Notes: generated from the sequence alone by a model not told the origin. Shown: positions 7,079 to 14,931, counted from the first letter of the stretch. The stretch is DNA of 16,025 nucleotides from CAYSLC01 sp964431545 (GCA_964431545.1 CAYSLC010000131.1:1-16025); one strand, 5' to 3'. A program made the numbers and translations.

Positions 7079-7130
7079 AGAGGCCGCCTCCGGCCGAAAC
7101 TGCGACACAACCTTCAACGGGAGGTCCGCC

Positions 7131-8276
7131 ATGAACCGACCGATCTATCTCGACTACAACGGCACCACCCCCCACGACCCAGAGGTGGTGGAGGCGATGC
7201 GGCCCTTTCTGGAGACCGAGTTCGGCAATCCCTCCAGCTCCCACTGGTACGGCATTCGACCGAAACAGGCCGTGGAGGCGGCCCGGCGCTCCGTGGCCGG
7301 ACTCCTGGGCTGCCGGGCCGAGGAGATCCTCTTCACCAGCGGGGGAACCGAATCGAACAACCATGCCCTCAAGAGCATCGGCGGGGCGCGGTATGTCCGG
7401 GGGGCCCACATCATCACCACCACCATCGAGCACCCCGCCGTGCTGGAGGTCTGCCGGTTCCTTTCGCAGCACGGGTTCTCGGTCACCCATCTGCCGGTGG
7501 ACGGGGACGGCCTGGTGGACCCGGCCGACGTGGCCGGTGCCCTCCGGCCGGAGACGGTCATGGTCTCCATCATGCACGCCAACAACGAGGTGGGGACGGT
7601 CCAGCCCATCGCCGACATCGCCGGGACCCTCCAAGGCCGGGAGATCCTGTTCCATACGGATGCGGCCCAGTCGGTGGGCAAGATCCCGGCCGTCGTGGAT
7701 GACCTGGGGGTGGACCTGTTGTCGGTGGCGGGCCACAAGATCTACGCCCCAAAGGGGGTCGGGGCCCTTTACATCCGGGAGGGGGTCGATCCCGCGATCT
7801 TCTGCCACGGCGCCGGCCAGGAGCGGGGCCTCCGGGCCGGCACCGAGAACGTGCTGGAGATCGTGGGGCTGGGCAAGGCGTGCGGGATCGCCGCCCGGAA
7901 CCCGGAGGCCCGCGCCGCCCACATGAAAGCGATGCGGGACCGGCTGGAGACGGGGCTGAAATCCGCCCTGGACGACATCCGGTTCAACGGCCACCCGGAA
8001 AAGCGCCTCCCCAACACCGCCAGCGTCTCGTTTCTCGGCGTGGCGGCCGACCGGCTCCTGGAGGAGATCGGCCTCGAGGTGGCGGCGTCGGCCGGGGCCG
8101 CCTGCCACTCGGACCAGGTCCGAATCTCCCACGTGCTGGCGGCGATGGGCATCCCCGAGGACTGGGCCAAAGGGACCCTGCGGTTCACCACCGGCAGGAT
8201 GACCACCGCCGGGGAGATCGACCGGGCCCTGGAGGTGGTCGTCTCCGGGGTGAAACGGCTTCGAGGGACGGCGTGA
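7131..8276 (+). CDS. Cysteine desulfurase (NifS/IscS-like, class V aminotransferase) with selenocysteine-lyase-like active loop
   Basis: A PLP enzyme that removes sulfur (or selenium) from cysteine (or selenocysteine) to give alanine and an enzyme persulfide. The 381 residues carry the full set: YLDYNGTTP (6-14), FTSGGTESNN (68-77), H101, HTDAAQ with D177 and Q180, PLP lysine K203 in SVAGHKIYAPKG, RAGTEN (235-240) and the catalytic C325. These match E. coli IscS H104, D180, Q183, K206 and C328 with a constant offset of three. The cysteine loop reads SAGAACHSD rather than the usual SGSAC-S/T-S, and GAACHSD is the form found in animal selenocysteine lyase (SCLY). GGGAGG six bases before ATG 7131 fixes the start. 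No IscU, IscA, SufE, SelD or ThiI gene is adjacent, so the pathway (Fe-S assembly, tRNA thiolation or selenium recycling) is undetermined. Confidence 0.93.
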   Translation: MNRPIYLDYNGTTPHDPEVVEAMRPFLETEFGNPSSSHWYGIRPKQAVEAARRSVAGLLGCRAEEILFTSGGTESNNHALKSIGGARYVRGAHIITTTIEHPAVLEVCRFLSQHGFSVTHLPVDGDGLVDPADVAGALRPETVMVSIMHANNEVGTVQPIADIAGTLQGREILFHTDAAQSVGKIPAVVDDLGVDLLSVAGHKIYAPKGVGALYIREGVDPAIFCHGAGQERGLRAGTENVLEIVGLGKACGIAARNPEARAAHMKAMRDRLETGLKSALDDIRFNGHPEKRLPNTASVSFLGVAADRLLEEIGLEVAASAGAACHSDQVRISHVLAAMGIPEDWAKGTLRFTTGRMTTAGEIDRALEVVVSGVKRLRGTA

Positions 8277-8281
8277 TCGCA

Positions 8282-8299
8282 CCGTCGAAGCGCCGACGG
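8282..8299. terminator. Short hairpin between convergent genes
   Basis: CCGTCG (8282-8287) pairs with CGACGG (8294-8299) around a 6-base loop in the 30-bp space between the cysteine desulfurase and the histidine kinase. The stem is short and no T-tract follows, so a terminator role is tentative. Confidence 0.25.
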
Positions 8300-8306
8300 G
8301 TCCGGA

Positions 8307-10097
8307 TCATCCCCCGAGCGCCTCTCCGTCGTTCGACGCCGCCACCGGCAGGAAGATGGTGAAGACCGACCCCTCTCCGGGGCGGCTCTCGACCCGGACG
8401 GCCCCCCGGTGCTGCCGCACGGTGCCGAAGACCGACGGCAGCCCCAGTCCCGTCCCCTTGCCCGGTTCCTTGGTGGTATAGTACGGCTCGAAGATCCGCT
8501 CCCGGACCTCGTGATCCATGCCGGTTCCCGTGTCCCCCACGTCGACCCTGACGTAGGGACCGGCGGGAAGGGGATCGGGGGCGTCGGGGAAAAAGCCGGC
8601 CCCGGCCTCCACGTCCGACGTGGCCACGGTGAGGGTGCCGCCGCGGGGCATGGCGTCACGGGCGTTGACCGCCAGGTTGAGGACGGCGTTCTGGAGCATG
8701 ACGGCATCGCCCACCACGACCCTCCGGCGGGCTTCGAACCGTTTCTCGATGGTGATCCCGTTGCCCATGCAGTGTTCCATCAGGGAAACCGCGTCGAGGA
8801 TCGGCCGGTGGACGTCCACCAACGTGGAGAAGGTCTTGCGCTTCCGGGAGAAGGTGAGGAGTTTTCCGGTGAGTTCCCCGGCCCGCCGGGCGGTATCGAG
8901 GATGGTCGTCACGTACTGGCGCAGGGGGGAATCCTTGTCGGCCTTGAGGGACATCACCTGGGCGCACCCCATGATACCGGAGAGCATGTTGTTGAAGTCG
9001 TGGGCGATGCCCCCGGCGAGCTGCCCCACCACGTCCATCTTCTGGGCATGGCGGAGCTGGTCCTCCATCTGTTTGGCTTCGGTGATGTCGACGACCATGG
9101 ACAGGAGGCACGCCTCCCCCTCATAGTCGATGGGGGCCGCGGACACCAGGATGTGGAGGGTTCTCCCCCCGGGACTTTGCAGGGTCTTCCGGACGTTGTC
9201 CGGACCGCCCTCCCCGACGGGTCCGCCGGGGAATTCGGCCGGGGTCCCGGACGACATCCCGATCCCCCGGCCGCTCCTTCCGATGATTTCGGATTCCGGG
9301 TACCCCGTGATCTTCAAAAACGCCGGATTGACCCGGAGGAAGGTGTCGTCCCGGCGGCGGGTGATGGCGATGCCGTAGGGGCTGGTCTCGAAGATGGTCC
9401 TGAACTGGGCCGCCCGGAGCCGGGCCGCCCTCTCCGCCCGCTTCCGCTCCTCGATTTCCTCCATGAGCTGTTCGGTGTACCGCCGGGTGATCCGGCGGCT
9501 GAGAAATCCCAGGGAGATGAAGGCGACGATGAGCGCGCCGCTCAACAGGATGATCACTTCGGTGCGGTGGTGGACCGCCGCGAGGAGCTGGTTCAGGTGG
9601 TCCACCTCCCGGTCCACCAGGAGGTTGATGTAGTCGGTGAACCCATCCGCCTTGATGTTGAAGACGAGGGCCTGGGACTGGGCCAGGCTCCGGTTCCCCT
9701 TGAGGTAGGACTCGGCCATCCGCCTGCCCAGGGCGTAGCAGGCGGTCAGATCCCGCTGGAGTTCCACCAGGCGGTTGTGGATGTCCACCGGAAAGGAGTG
9801 GTCGAAGATCCGGTCCTTCAAAATCCGCCGCCCCGCCTCCTCGTGCTCGGCCGCCTTGGACAGGGCCTCGGCGATATAGGCCTGGTCCCCGCCCGCGGCG
9901 ATGTTGGCGAGCCACCGCTGCATCTGGAGGGCGTTGGTCTGGAACCGGACCAGGGGCAGGGTGCGCTGGGAGAGGGTCCGTTCGATATGGCGGGAACGGC
10001 TTCGATTCCCCAGGCCGTAAAGGATCAGGACGGCCGCCACCAAGGAGAGGAGAATGAACAGCAGGTGGAATCGGGAGAGGGTCCGGAGGGGTTTCAT
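8307..10097 (-). CDS. PAS-domain sensor histidine kinase, membrane-bound
   Basis: A 596-residue orphan sensor kinase. Two membrane segments (about residues 10-30 and 180-200) flank a roughly 150-residue periplasmic, helix-rich sensor domain. Then come a charged linker (LMEEIEERKRAERAARLRAAQ), a PAS domain (about 231-340), a HisKA helix with phosphoacceptor H366 in AGGIAHDFNN, and an ATPase domain. The latter has an N-box near N474-N478, DTGTGM (522-527), FEPYYTTK (536-543) and GKGTGLGL (546-553). Every catalytic motif is intact. The frame extends 29 codons upstream of ATG 10097, but that ATG overlaps the stop of the solute-binding gene as TGATG and has no Shine-Dalgarno, typical of coupled re-initiation. 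No response regulator is visible nearby. The tight coupling suggests the binding protein senses the ligand and passes it to this kinase; that is inference. Confidence 0.9.
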   Translation of the reverse strand: MKPLRTLSRFHLLFILLSLVAAVLILYGLGNRSRSRHIERTLSQRTLPLVRFQTNALQMQRWLANIAAGGDQAYIAEALSKAAEHEEAGRRILKDRIFDHSFPVDIHNRLVELQRDLTACYALGRRMAESYLKGNRSLAQSQALVFNIKADGFTDYINLLVDREVDHLNQLLAAVHHRTEVIILLSGALIVAFISLGFLSRRITRRYTEQLMEEIEERKRAERAARLRAAQFRTIFETSPYGIAITRRRDDTFLRVNPAFLKITGYPESEIIGRSGRGIGMSSGTPAEFPGGPVGEGGPDNVRKTLQSPGGRTLHILVSAAPIDYEGEACLLSMVVDITEAKQMEDQLRHAQKMDVVGQLAGGIAHDFNNMLSGIMGCAQVMSLKADKDSPLRQYVTTILDTARRAGELTGKLLTFSRKRKTFSTLVDVHRPILDAVSLMEHCMGNGITIEKRFEARRRVVVGDAVMLQNAVLNLAVNARDAMPRGGTLTVATSDVEAGAGFFPDAPDPLPAGPYVRVDVGDTGTGMDHEVRERIFEPYYTTKEPGKGTGLGLPSVFGTVRQHRGAVRVESRPGEGSVFTIFLPVAASNDGEALGG

Positions 10098-11287
10098 CAA
10101 CGATTCAGGGGCGCCGGGAGGGGAGGGCCGTCGCCGGGCTCCTTCAAACCGGCCGGGGGGTGTTCGCGTTTCAGTTCGATCCACCGCTCCACACGCTTTT
10201 CGGGCGACTCCTCCGGCGCCATGATGTACAGGGGAGCGGGGAAATTCTCGATGTCGTCGGCATACCAGTAGGTGGACCAGCTCACCGCGGGGTGGAGCCC
10301 GATTCCGCCGTGGAGGGTCACCGGCCCGAAGCCGACCTTCCGGGCCAGAGCCCGCTGTCCTTTATCGCTGATGAGCCGGTCGATGTAGGCGTAGGCCAGT
10401 TCCAGGGATCGATTCTCGGTGGGCCGGGTGATGACCCAGCCGTCGATCCAGCAGTGGGTGCCCTCGGTGACCGGATACTGCGCGAAGATTTCCCGGATCC
10501 CCGCCTGTTCGAGACGGACGTTCAGGATGGCGTCGTTTCCGCCGAGCAGCACCCAAACCCGGTCGCTCATGAGGGCGTTGAACTCCGAATCGATGCCCTG
10601 GGTGAACTCGGACGCATTCTCCATCCATTCCTGGATCCGCCGCTCCACCCGCTCCCAGTCGCCCTCCCGGAAGTTATGGGGTTGGGTGATCCCCTCATGG
10701 ATGGCGGCGATGGCGAACACGTTGGCCGCCTCGTCGAAGAATGCCGTCCGCCCTTTGAGGGCCGGATCCGTGAGGATATCCAGGGAGAGGCTCCGGCCGT
10801 CGGCGCCGAGATGCCGGTCCAGCACCTCCGGAGGCACCTGGGCGGTGTTGACGGTCAGGGTCTGGGTCCCCCAGACGATGGGAACGTGGAGGATCCGGCC
10901 CCCCGGCCCCCGGCTGAAGGGATGGTCCCGGAAATAGGGGCGGATGTCGGCATAGTGGTCGAGCCTTTCGGTATCGATGGGCTGGATCAGTCCCGCCTTG
11001 TGGTACATTTCCACCCGACCCGAGTCGATGGAGAGAAGGTGGAAGGCCTCCGGCGACTTGGAGCTTTCTTGGAACATCTCTTCGATGGTGCTGGTATAGG
11101 TGATCCGGACCTTGCAGTCGTGGTCGGCCTCAAAGGGCCTCACCCACTCGGGCTCGGCATACCCCTGGAAGCAGAAGATGCTGAGCACGGGAATTTCCGG
11201 CGGCCGGTCCCAGGTAAAATAACCGATCAGCCCGCCCGCCAAGAGGACGGTGACGATCAGCGTCATCCAGAGGCATCCCCTGTTCAT
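10097..11287 (-). CDS. Membrane-anchored extracellular solute-binding protein (PotD-like)
   Basis: A 396-residue protein. Residues 7-25 are hydrophobic after MNRGCLW, giving a signal peptide or uncleaved anchor; there is no clear lipobox. The rest looks like a family-1/PotD-type periplasmic binding protein: VLSIFCFQGYAEPEWVRPFEADH, then ITYTSTIEEMFQ, an LLSIDSGRVEMYHKAGLI strand-helix, VPIVWGTQTLTVNT, ALKGRTAFFDEA and EGTHCWIDGWVITRPT. Relatives bind polyamines, iron or similar small solutes, but the ligand here cannot be named. The frame is open 40 codons upstream, yet AAAGGA ten bases before ATG 11287 and the signal-like N-terminus decide the start. No permease or ATPase gene neighbours it. 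Its stop codon overlaps the kinase start, which argues for a sensory rather than transport role. Confidence 0.82.
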   Translation of the reverse strand: MNRGCLWMTLIVTVLLAGGLIGYFTWDRPPEIPVLSIFCFQGYAEPEWVRPFEADHDCKVRITYTSTIEEMFQESSKSPEAFHLLSIDSGRVEMYHKAGLIQPIDTERLDHYADIRPYFRDHPFSRGPGGRILHVPIVWGTQTLTVNTAQVPPEVLDRHLGADGRSLSLDILTDPALKGRTAFFDEAANVFAIAAIHEGITQPHNFREGDWERVERRIQEWMENASEFTQGIDSEFNALMSDRVWVLLGGNDAILNVRLEQAGIREIFAQYPVTEGTHCWIDGWVITRPTENRSLELAYAYIDRLISDKGQRALARKVGFGPVTLHGGIGLHPAVSWSTYWYADDIENFPAPLYIMAPEESPEKRVERWIELKREHPPAGLKEPGDGPPLPAPLNR

Positions 11288-11375
11288 GGTCAAGCGATCC
11301 TTTAGGGAGAGTCGGGTTCCTCGATCCGCCGCGCCGTTTCCCGCCGCGGATTCCGATGGCGGGGCCGATCCTCTA

Positions 11376-11407
11376 CTTATAAAATGATAATCGGCCGGCC
11401 AAGTCAA
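11376..11407 (-). promoter_or_regulatory. Candidate sigma-70 promoter for the binding-protein/kinase genes
   Basis: On the minus strand TTGACT (11407 to 11402) is followed after 17-20 bases by an AT-rich run (TTTTATAAG, 11384 to 11376) containing -10-like hexamers. It lies about 90 bp upstream of ATG 11287 in the correct orientation. The -35 box matches five of six consensus bases; the -10 box is ambiguous. Confidence 0.35.
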
Positions 11408-11434
11408 GGATTTTAAGTTCTCCTTACAGAAAGA

Positions 11435-11462
11435 AAAATCCCCTTTACAAAATGGGGGTTTT
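11435..11462. promoter_or_regulatory. Hairpin in the leader region of the aldehyde dehydrogenase gene
   Basis: AAAATCCCC (11435-11443) can pair with GGGGGTTTT (11454-11462), nine pairs including one T-G wobble, around a 10-base loop. It ends 53 bp before the aldehyde dehydrogenase start. With its 3' T-run (four Ts) it could act as a weak terminator or attenuator on the plus strand, or as an operator. None is proven. Confidence 0.35.
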
Positions 11463-11515
11463 GGGGAAAACTGCGTCCGTTTTTTTCAATTTCGCAAAAC
11501 GGAGGTGACCGGCGG

Positions 11516-12943
11516 ATGTACATCAACGGACAATGGATCGAATCGGAGAGCGGCGAGCGGTTTGCCGCCGTAAACCCGGCGAACGGGGAGACCATCGGCG
11601 AGGTGCCGAACGGCGCCGGCGCGGACGCGACCCGGGCCGTTGACGCGGCCCATGCGGCCTTCGGATCCTGGTCGTCCCTCACCGCCTACCAGCGGTCGGG
11701 CTTTCTCTACGACGCTTACCGGATCATGGAGGAGAACCTCGACCACCTGGCTCGGGTGATGACCGAGGAGCAGGGAAAACCCATCAGGGCGGCCCGGCGG
11801 GAGGTCCAATACGGAGCCGATTTCCTCCTCTGGTTCGCCGAGGAGGCCAAGCGGATCTACGGCCGGACCATTCCCGCCCCGCGCGGCGATCAGCGGTTTC
11901 TGGTTCTCCACCAGCCGGTGGGGGTGGTGGGGGCGGTCACGCCCTGGAACTATCCGGTCTCCATGATCACCCGGAAGGTGGCACCGGCGGTGGCGGCCGG
12001 CTGCACCATCGTGCTCAAGCCGGCGGAGGCGACCCCCATCTGCGCGGTGGAGGTCTTCAAGGTCTTTGAAGCGGCCGGCCTGCCGGGCGGAGTGGTCAAC
12101 CTGGTCACCGCGGAGGATCCCGTACCCGTGGGCGAGGTCTTCCTGACCGATCCGCGGGTCCGGAAGCTGACCTTCACCGGCTCCACCGAGGTGGGGAAGA
12201 TGCTCGCCGGGCGGGCGGCCGAGCAGATGAAACGGGTATCCCTGGAGCTGGGGGGGCACGCCCCGTTCATCGTCTGCCGGGACGCCGATCCGGTCCACGC
12301 GGCCAAAGGGGCGGCCCTGGTCAAGTTCCTCAACACCGGGCAGGCCTGTATCAGCCCCAATCGGATCTTCGTCCATCGGGATGCGGCCGGGGCGTTTTTA
12401 GATGAACTTACAAAACGGGTCTCCCGGATGCGGGCCGGCAGCGGGTTCGAGGAGGGCGTGGCCATCGGCCCCCTGGTGGACGCCGCGGCCCTGGAGAAGG
12501 TGGACCGGCAGGTGGCCGATGCCCGGCGGCGGGGGGCCGAGGTGGTGGCCGGCGGCCGGCGCCTCACCGAGGGCGGGCTCGACAAGGGATGTTTCTTCGC
12601 CCCCACCATCTTGAGCGGCGTCACCCCCGAGATGCGGATCTACCGGGAGGAGACCTTCGGTCCGGTGGCACCGGTGATCCTCTACGAAGACGAAGCTGAA
12701 GTTCTGGAGATGGCCAACGACACCCACTACGGCCTGGCCTCCTACGTCTACACCCGGGATCTCTCCAAGGCGATGAAGCTCTTCGAGGGACTGCGGTTCG
12801 GCATCGTCGGCATCAACGACATCAACCCCACGGCGGCCGCGGCCCCCTTCGGCGGCATGAAGGAGAGCGGCATCGGCCGGGAGGGCGGAACCGAGGGGAT
12901 CGCCGAGTACCTGGAGACGAAGCTGGGAGGCTTTTCCTTGTAA
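11516..12943 (+). CDS. NAD(P)-dependent aldehyde dehydrogenase, succinate-semialdehyde dehydrogenase type
   Basis: Oxidises an aldehyde to the carboxylate in the cytosol. At 475 residues it has standard ALDH length and every catalytic element: TPWNYP with N145, K168 in IVLKPAEAT, the Rossmann-loop FTGSTEVGK (220-228), general base E244 in LELGG, nucleophile C278 in NTGQACISPNR, and EETFGPVAPV near 382. Overall it resembles the GabD/succinate-semialdehyde group (VNPANGETIGEVP, MTEEQGKPI, PFGGMKESGIGREGG). Substrate assignment within ALDHs is unreliable, so the succinate-semialdehyde call is a best guess; no GABA transaminase or permease is nearby. The start has an excellent Shine-Dalgarno, GGAGGTGA, seven bases upstream. 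It diverges from the binding-protein gene across 228 bp, with a hairpin in its leader, and converges on the FAD/Rieske gene with only 11 bp between stops. Confidence 0.92.
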   Translation: MYINGQWIESESGERFAAVNPANGETIGEVPNGAGADATRAVDAAHAAFGSWSSLTAYQRSGFLYDAYRIMEENLDHLARVMTEEQGKPIRAARREVQYGADFLLWFAEEAKRIYGRTIPAPRGDQRFLVLHQPVGVVGAVTPWNYPVSMITRKVAPAVAAGCTIVLKPAEATPICAVEVFKVFEAAGLPGGVVNLVTAEDPVPVGEVFLTDPRVRKLTFTGSTEVGKMLAGRAAEQMKRVSLELGGHAPFIVCRDADPVHAAKGAALVKFLNTGQACISPNRIFVHRDAAGAFLDELTKRVSRMRAGSGFEEGVAIGPLVDAAALEKVDRQVADARRRGAEVVAGGRRLTEGGLDKGCFFAPTILSGVTPEMRIYREETFGPVAPVILYEDEAEVLEMANDTHYGLASYVYTRDLSKAMKLFEGLRFGIVGINDINPTAAAAPFGGMKESGIGREGGTEGIAEYLETKLGGFSL

Positions 12944-12954
12944 CGGGCGCCCAT

Positions 12955-14448
12955 CTACTCCTTCTTGGACTCCACCCGGGGCAGATCCTTCACCGTCGGT
13001 CCGGTGAGCATGGTTCCGTCCACCCGGTACCGGGATCCATGGCAGGGACAGTCCCAGCTCTTCTCCGCCGTGTTCCAGGTCACATAGCATCCCAGGTGGG
13101 TGCAGACCGGGGAGACCGTATGGAGGGCGCCATCCTCCTCCCGATACGTGGCGGCCAACCCCCCTTCCGTGCGGATGACATCCCCCTGTTCCGGGGGGAG
13201 AGATTCGGGATCGGGCGATCCGAGGGCGCTGAGCCGATCCTGGACGAAGCGCTTGCTCACGTTCATGTTCTCGGTGAAGAAATCGGCCGCGGACTGGAGC
13301 GGATTGAGGCGGGAGAAGGTCTCCGCCCACGGGTTTTCCCTTCCAAGGATCAGATCCGACAGGATCATCCCGGCGAGGGTTCCCCGGGTCATTCCCCATT
13401 TCCCGAAACCGGTGGCGGTATAGATCCGATCGGTGAACGGGAGAAGACGACCGATATAAGGCATGCCGTCGGCGGGCATGAAATCCTGGGAGGACCACTC
13501 GAAATCGACGGAACGGACGGGAAAATGTCGGGCCGCCCAGTCCCGCAGCGCCCCGTACCGCTGCCGCGTGTCCGCATCCTGCCCGGTCTTGTGGCTTTCG
13601 CCGCCCACCAGCAGATAATCGCTTCCGGCGGCGTGGGATATGGATCGGATCGGGGATTCCGCGCTGATGTACATCCCCTCGGGGCGGTCGCCGTCGATTC
13701 GGATCGCCAGCAGATAGGAACGCTGGGGGTAGTTGCCGACAAAGGCGCCGCCCTTGTCGATGAAGGGAAGCTGTGTGGCCACCACGATCTGATCGGCCGT
13801 CACCTCGCCGGCCTCGCCCTTTACCAGGTTTCCTTCGATGTCGACGGCCCGGCTCTTTTCAAAGATGCGGCTCCCGTCGCCGTCGATGGCGCCGGCAAGG
13901 CCCGCGCAGTAGGCGTAGGGATTGAAATGGGCCTGATCGTCGAAGCGCACCGCCGCCGCGGCCGAAAAGGGCAGATCGATGCCCTGGAGATAGTGGGCGG
14001 GTAGGCCGGCTTTCTGGGCCGCTTCCACCTCCGCCTCGATCTCCGGAACCCTCTCCGGCTGTTCGGTGTAGGTATAGGCGGGCAGCCGATGAAAATGGCA
14101 GTCGATGGAAAGCTCTCGGGTCAGCGATTCGATCCGCAGGATGGCCGCCTGATTGGAGGCGCCGAAAATGTGTGCCGTCTCCTCCCCGAAGGCGGATGCC
14201 AGTCGGGCATAGATCAACTGATGGAGCGAAGTGATCTTTGCGGTGGTGTTTCCGGTGGCGCCGGAACCGACCTGGTGCGCTTCGATCACGGCCACGTTGA
14301 CACCCGCCTTCTTCAACAGGAATGCCGTGGTCAATCCCGCAATGCCGGCGCCGATCACCGCAACATCCGCTTTGACCGATCCGGCCAGCGCCGGATAGCT
14401 TGTGGTGGGGCCTTGTTTCAGCCACAATGACGTCCTGGTCTCTGCCAC
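12955..14448 (-). CDS. FAD-dependent oxidoreductase (DAO fold) with C-terminal Rieske [2Fe-2S] domain
   Basis: A 497-residue fusion. Residues 28-38 (DVAVIGAGIAG) form the FAD-binding GxGxxG, followed by the acidic EAHQVGSGATGNTTAKITSL region typical of DadA/ThiO-like glycine and D-amino acid oxidase folds. The C-terminal 90 residues form a Rieske domain with cluster ligands C449, H451 (CTHLGC) and C467, H470 (CPCHGSR). C454 and C469 are positioned for the usual disulfide. The architecture matches the Bacillus YhfW-type family, whose substrate is unknown; electrons probably pass between the flavin and the iron-sulfur cluster. The frame runs upstream to 14697, but GTG 14448 has AAAGGA about eight bases upstream and gives the expected N-terminus. 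It diverges from the hemerythrin-like gene and converges tightly on the aldehyde dehydrogenase. Confidence 0.9.
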   Translation of the reverse strand: MAETRTSLWLKQGPTTSYPALAGSVKADVAVIGAGIAGLTTAFLLKKAGVNVAVIEAHQVGSGATGNTTAKITSLHQLIYARLASAFGEETAHIFGASNQAAILRIESLTRELSIDCHFHRLPAYTYTEQPERVPEIEAEVEAAQKAGLPAHYLQGIDLPFSAAAAVRFDDQAHFNPYAYCAGLAGAIDGDGSRIFEKSRAVDIEGNLVKGEAGEVTADQIVVATQLPFIDKGGAFVGNYPQRSYLLAIRIDGDRPEGMYISAESPIRSISHAAGSDYLLVGGESHKTGQDADTRQRYGALRDWAARHFPVRSVDFEWSSQDFMPADGMPYIGRLLPFTDRIYTATGFGKWGMTRGTLAGMILSDLILGRENPWAETFSRLNPLQSAADFFTENMNVSKRFVQDRLSALGSPDPESLPPEQGDVIRTEGGLAATYREEDGALHTVSPVCTHLGCYVTWNTAEKSWDCPCHGSRYRVDGTMLTGPTVKDLPRVESKKE

Positions 14449-14639
14449 TGGAATATCCTTTCTGTATTTGGCGGAAATGGTTCGAAGCCGCATCTCCGCC
14501 CGTTGTGTGGGTCCGCGCCATATGGAGCGTCCGTTTCCCTCCATGCCTTCTTTGATGAGGCCTCTGTCAGGACATTTCCTCTGCCTCGCGCCCTGGAAGG
14601 ACCTCTTCCCCGATAACAGTCTATGTCGATTTTCCGGAG

Positions 14640-14664
14640 GGGAAAATAGGGTGAAATCGGTATT
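14640..14664 (+). repeat. Bipartite intergenic element, copy 3
   Basis: GGGAAAAT (14640-14647), A, GGGTGAAAT (14649-14657), CG, GTATT (14660-14664): 22 of 25 positions match copy 1 at 2562, with no gaps. It lies 192 bp from the FAD/Rieske start, close to the 186 bp separating copy 1 from the PAP2 start. Its first box is also the right arm of an ATTTTCC/GGAAAAT dyad starting at 14629. Confidence 0.6.
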
Positions 14665-14826
14665 CAAGATCGATGGGAAAGGTATCCGAGCCACCACCCC
14701 GCATGGGAAGGGTGGAAGCCGGCATACATCTCTTCTTTTTTATGAAGTGGTAGTTTGCCCTATTCCCGCCGATCCGAAAGCTTGCTACCGTTCAGTCTCA
14801 GGAAGTCACAAGTCACCGGATTCGGG

Positions 14827-14867
14827 GTGCCCCGACGGTCTATTTTTTCGGGCTTGCGTCGGGGTGC
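14827..14867. promoter_or_regulatory. Stem-loop upstream of the hemerythrin gene
   Basis: CCCCGACG (14830-14837) pairs perfectly with CGTCGGGG (14857-14864) around a 19-base loop. Two G-T wobbles and a G-C pair extend it outward to 14827/14867. CGGGGTGC is also directly repeated at 14823 and 14860, allowing alternative pairing. TTTT follows at 14868-14871, so it could act as a weak terminator or leader attenuator 65 bp before the hemerythrin start. Confidence 0.4.
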
Positions 14868-14931
14868 TTTTGGACGCCGATTCCACATGGCGTCGTTTAC
14901 GGATTCTGTCTATCAGCAAGGAGGAAACACG

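Larger units (their letters stand above)
14449..14931. other. Divergent intergenic region between FAD/Rieske and hemerythrin genes
   Basis: 483 bp with no gene I can support; open frames here are unconserved-looking extensions. It holds bipartite element copy 3 (14640-14664), which overlaps an ATTTTCC-N5-GGAAAAT inverted repeat (14629-14647). CCACC/GGTGG arms lie at 14691-14695 and 14711-14715, and a larger hairpin at 14827-14867. The length and density of dyads suggest regulated divergent promoters or a structured leader. I could not place a confident -35/-10 pair. Confidence 0.55.

Noticed and set aside
6948..8282. A 444-codon open frame on the minus strand opposite the cysteine desulfurase
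   Set aside because: Its sequence is low-complexity and unlike any family, and the plus strand carries every catalytic residue of a PLP enzyme.
8409..10271. A 620-codon open frame on the plus strand opposite the histidine kinase and the end of the binding-protein gene
   Set aside because: High GC in third positions keeps antisense frames open. The translation is rich in G, P, E and H with no domain character, while the minus strand encodes intact kinase motifs.
13519..13526. Another GGGAAAAT box inside the FAD/Rieske gene
   Set aside because: No GTATT follows at the fixed 20-base distance and it is within coding sequence.
14449..14697. 83-residue N-terminal extension of the FAD/Rieske protein
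   Set aside because: No ribosome-binding site at 14697, residues unlike the family, and a good Shine-Dalgarno just before GTG 14448. The extension also covers the bipartite element.
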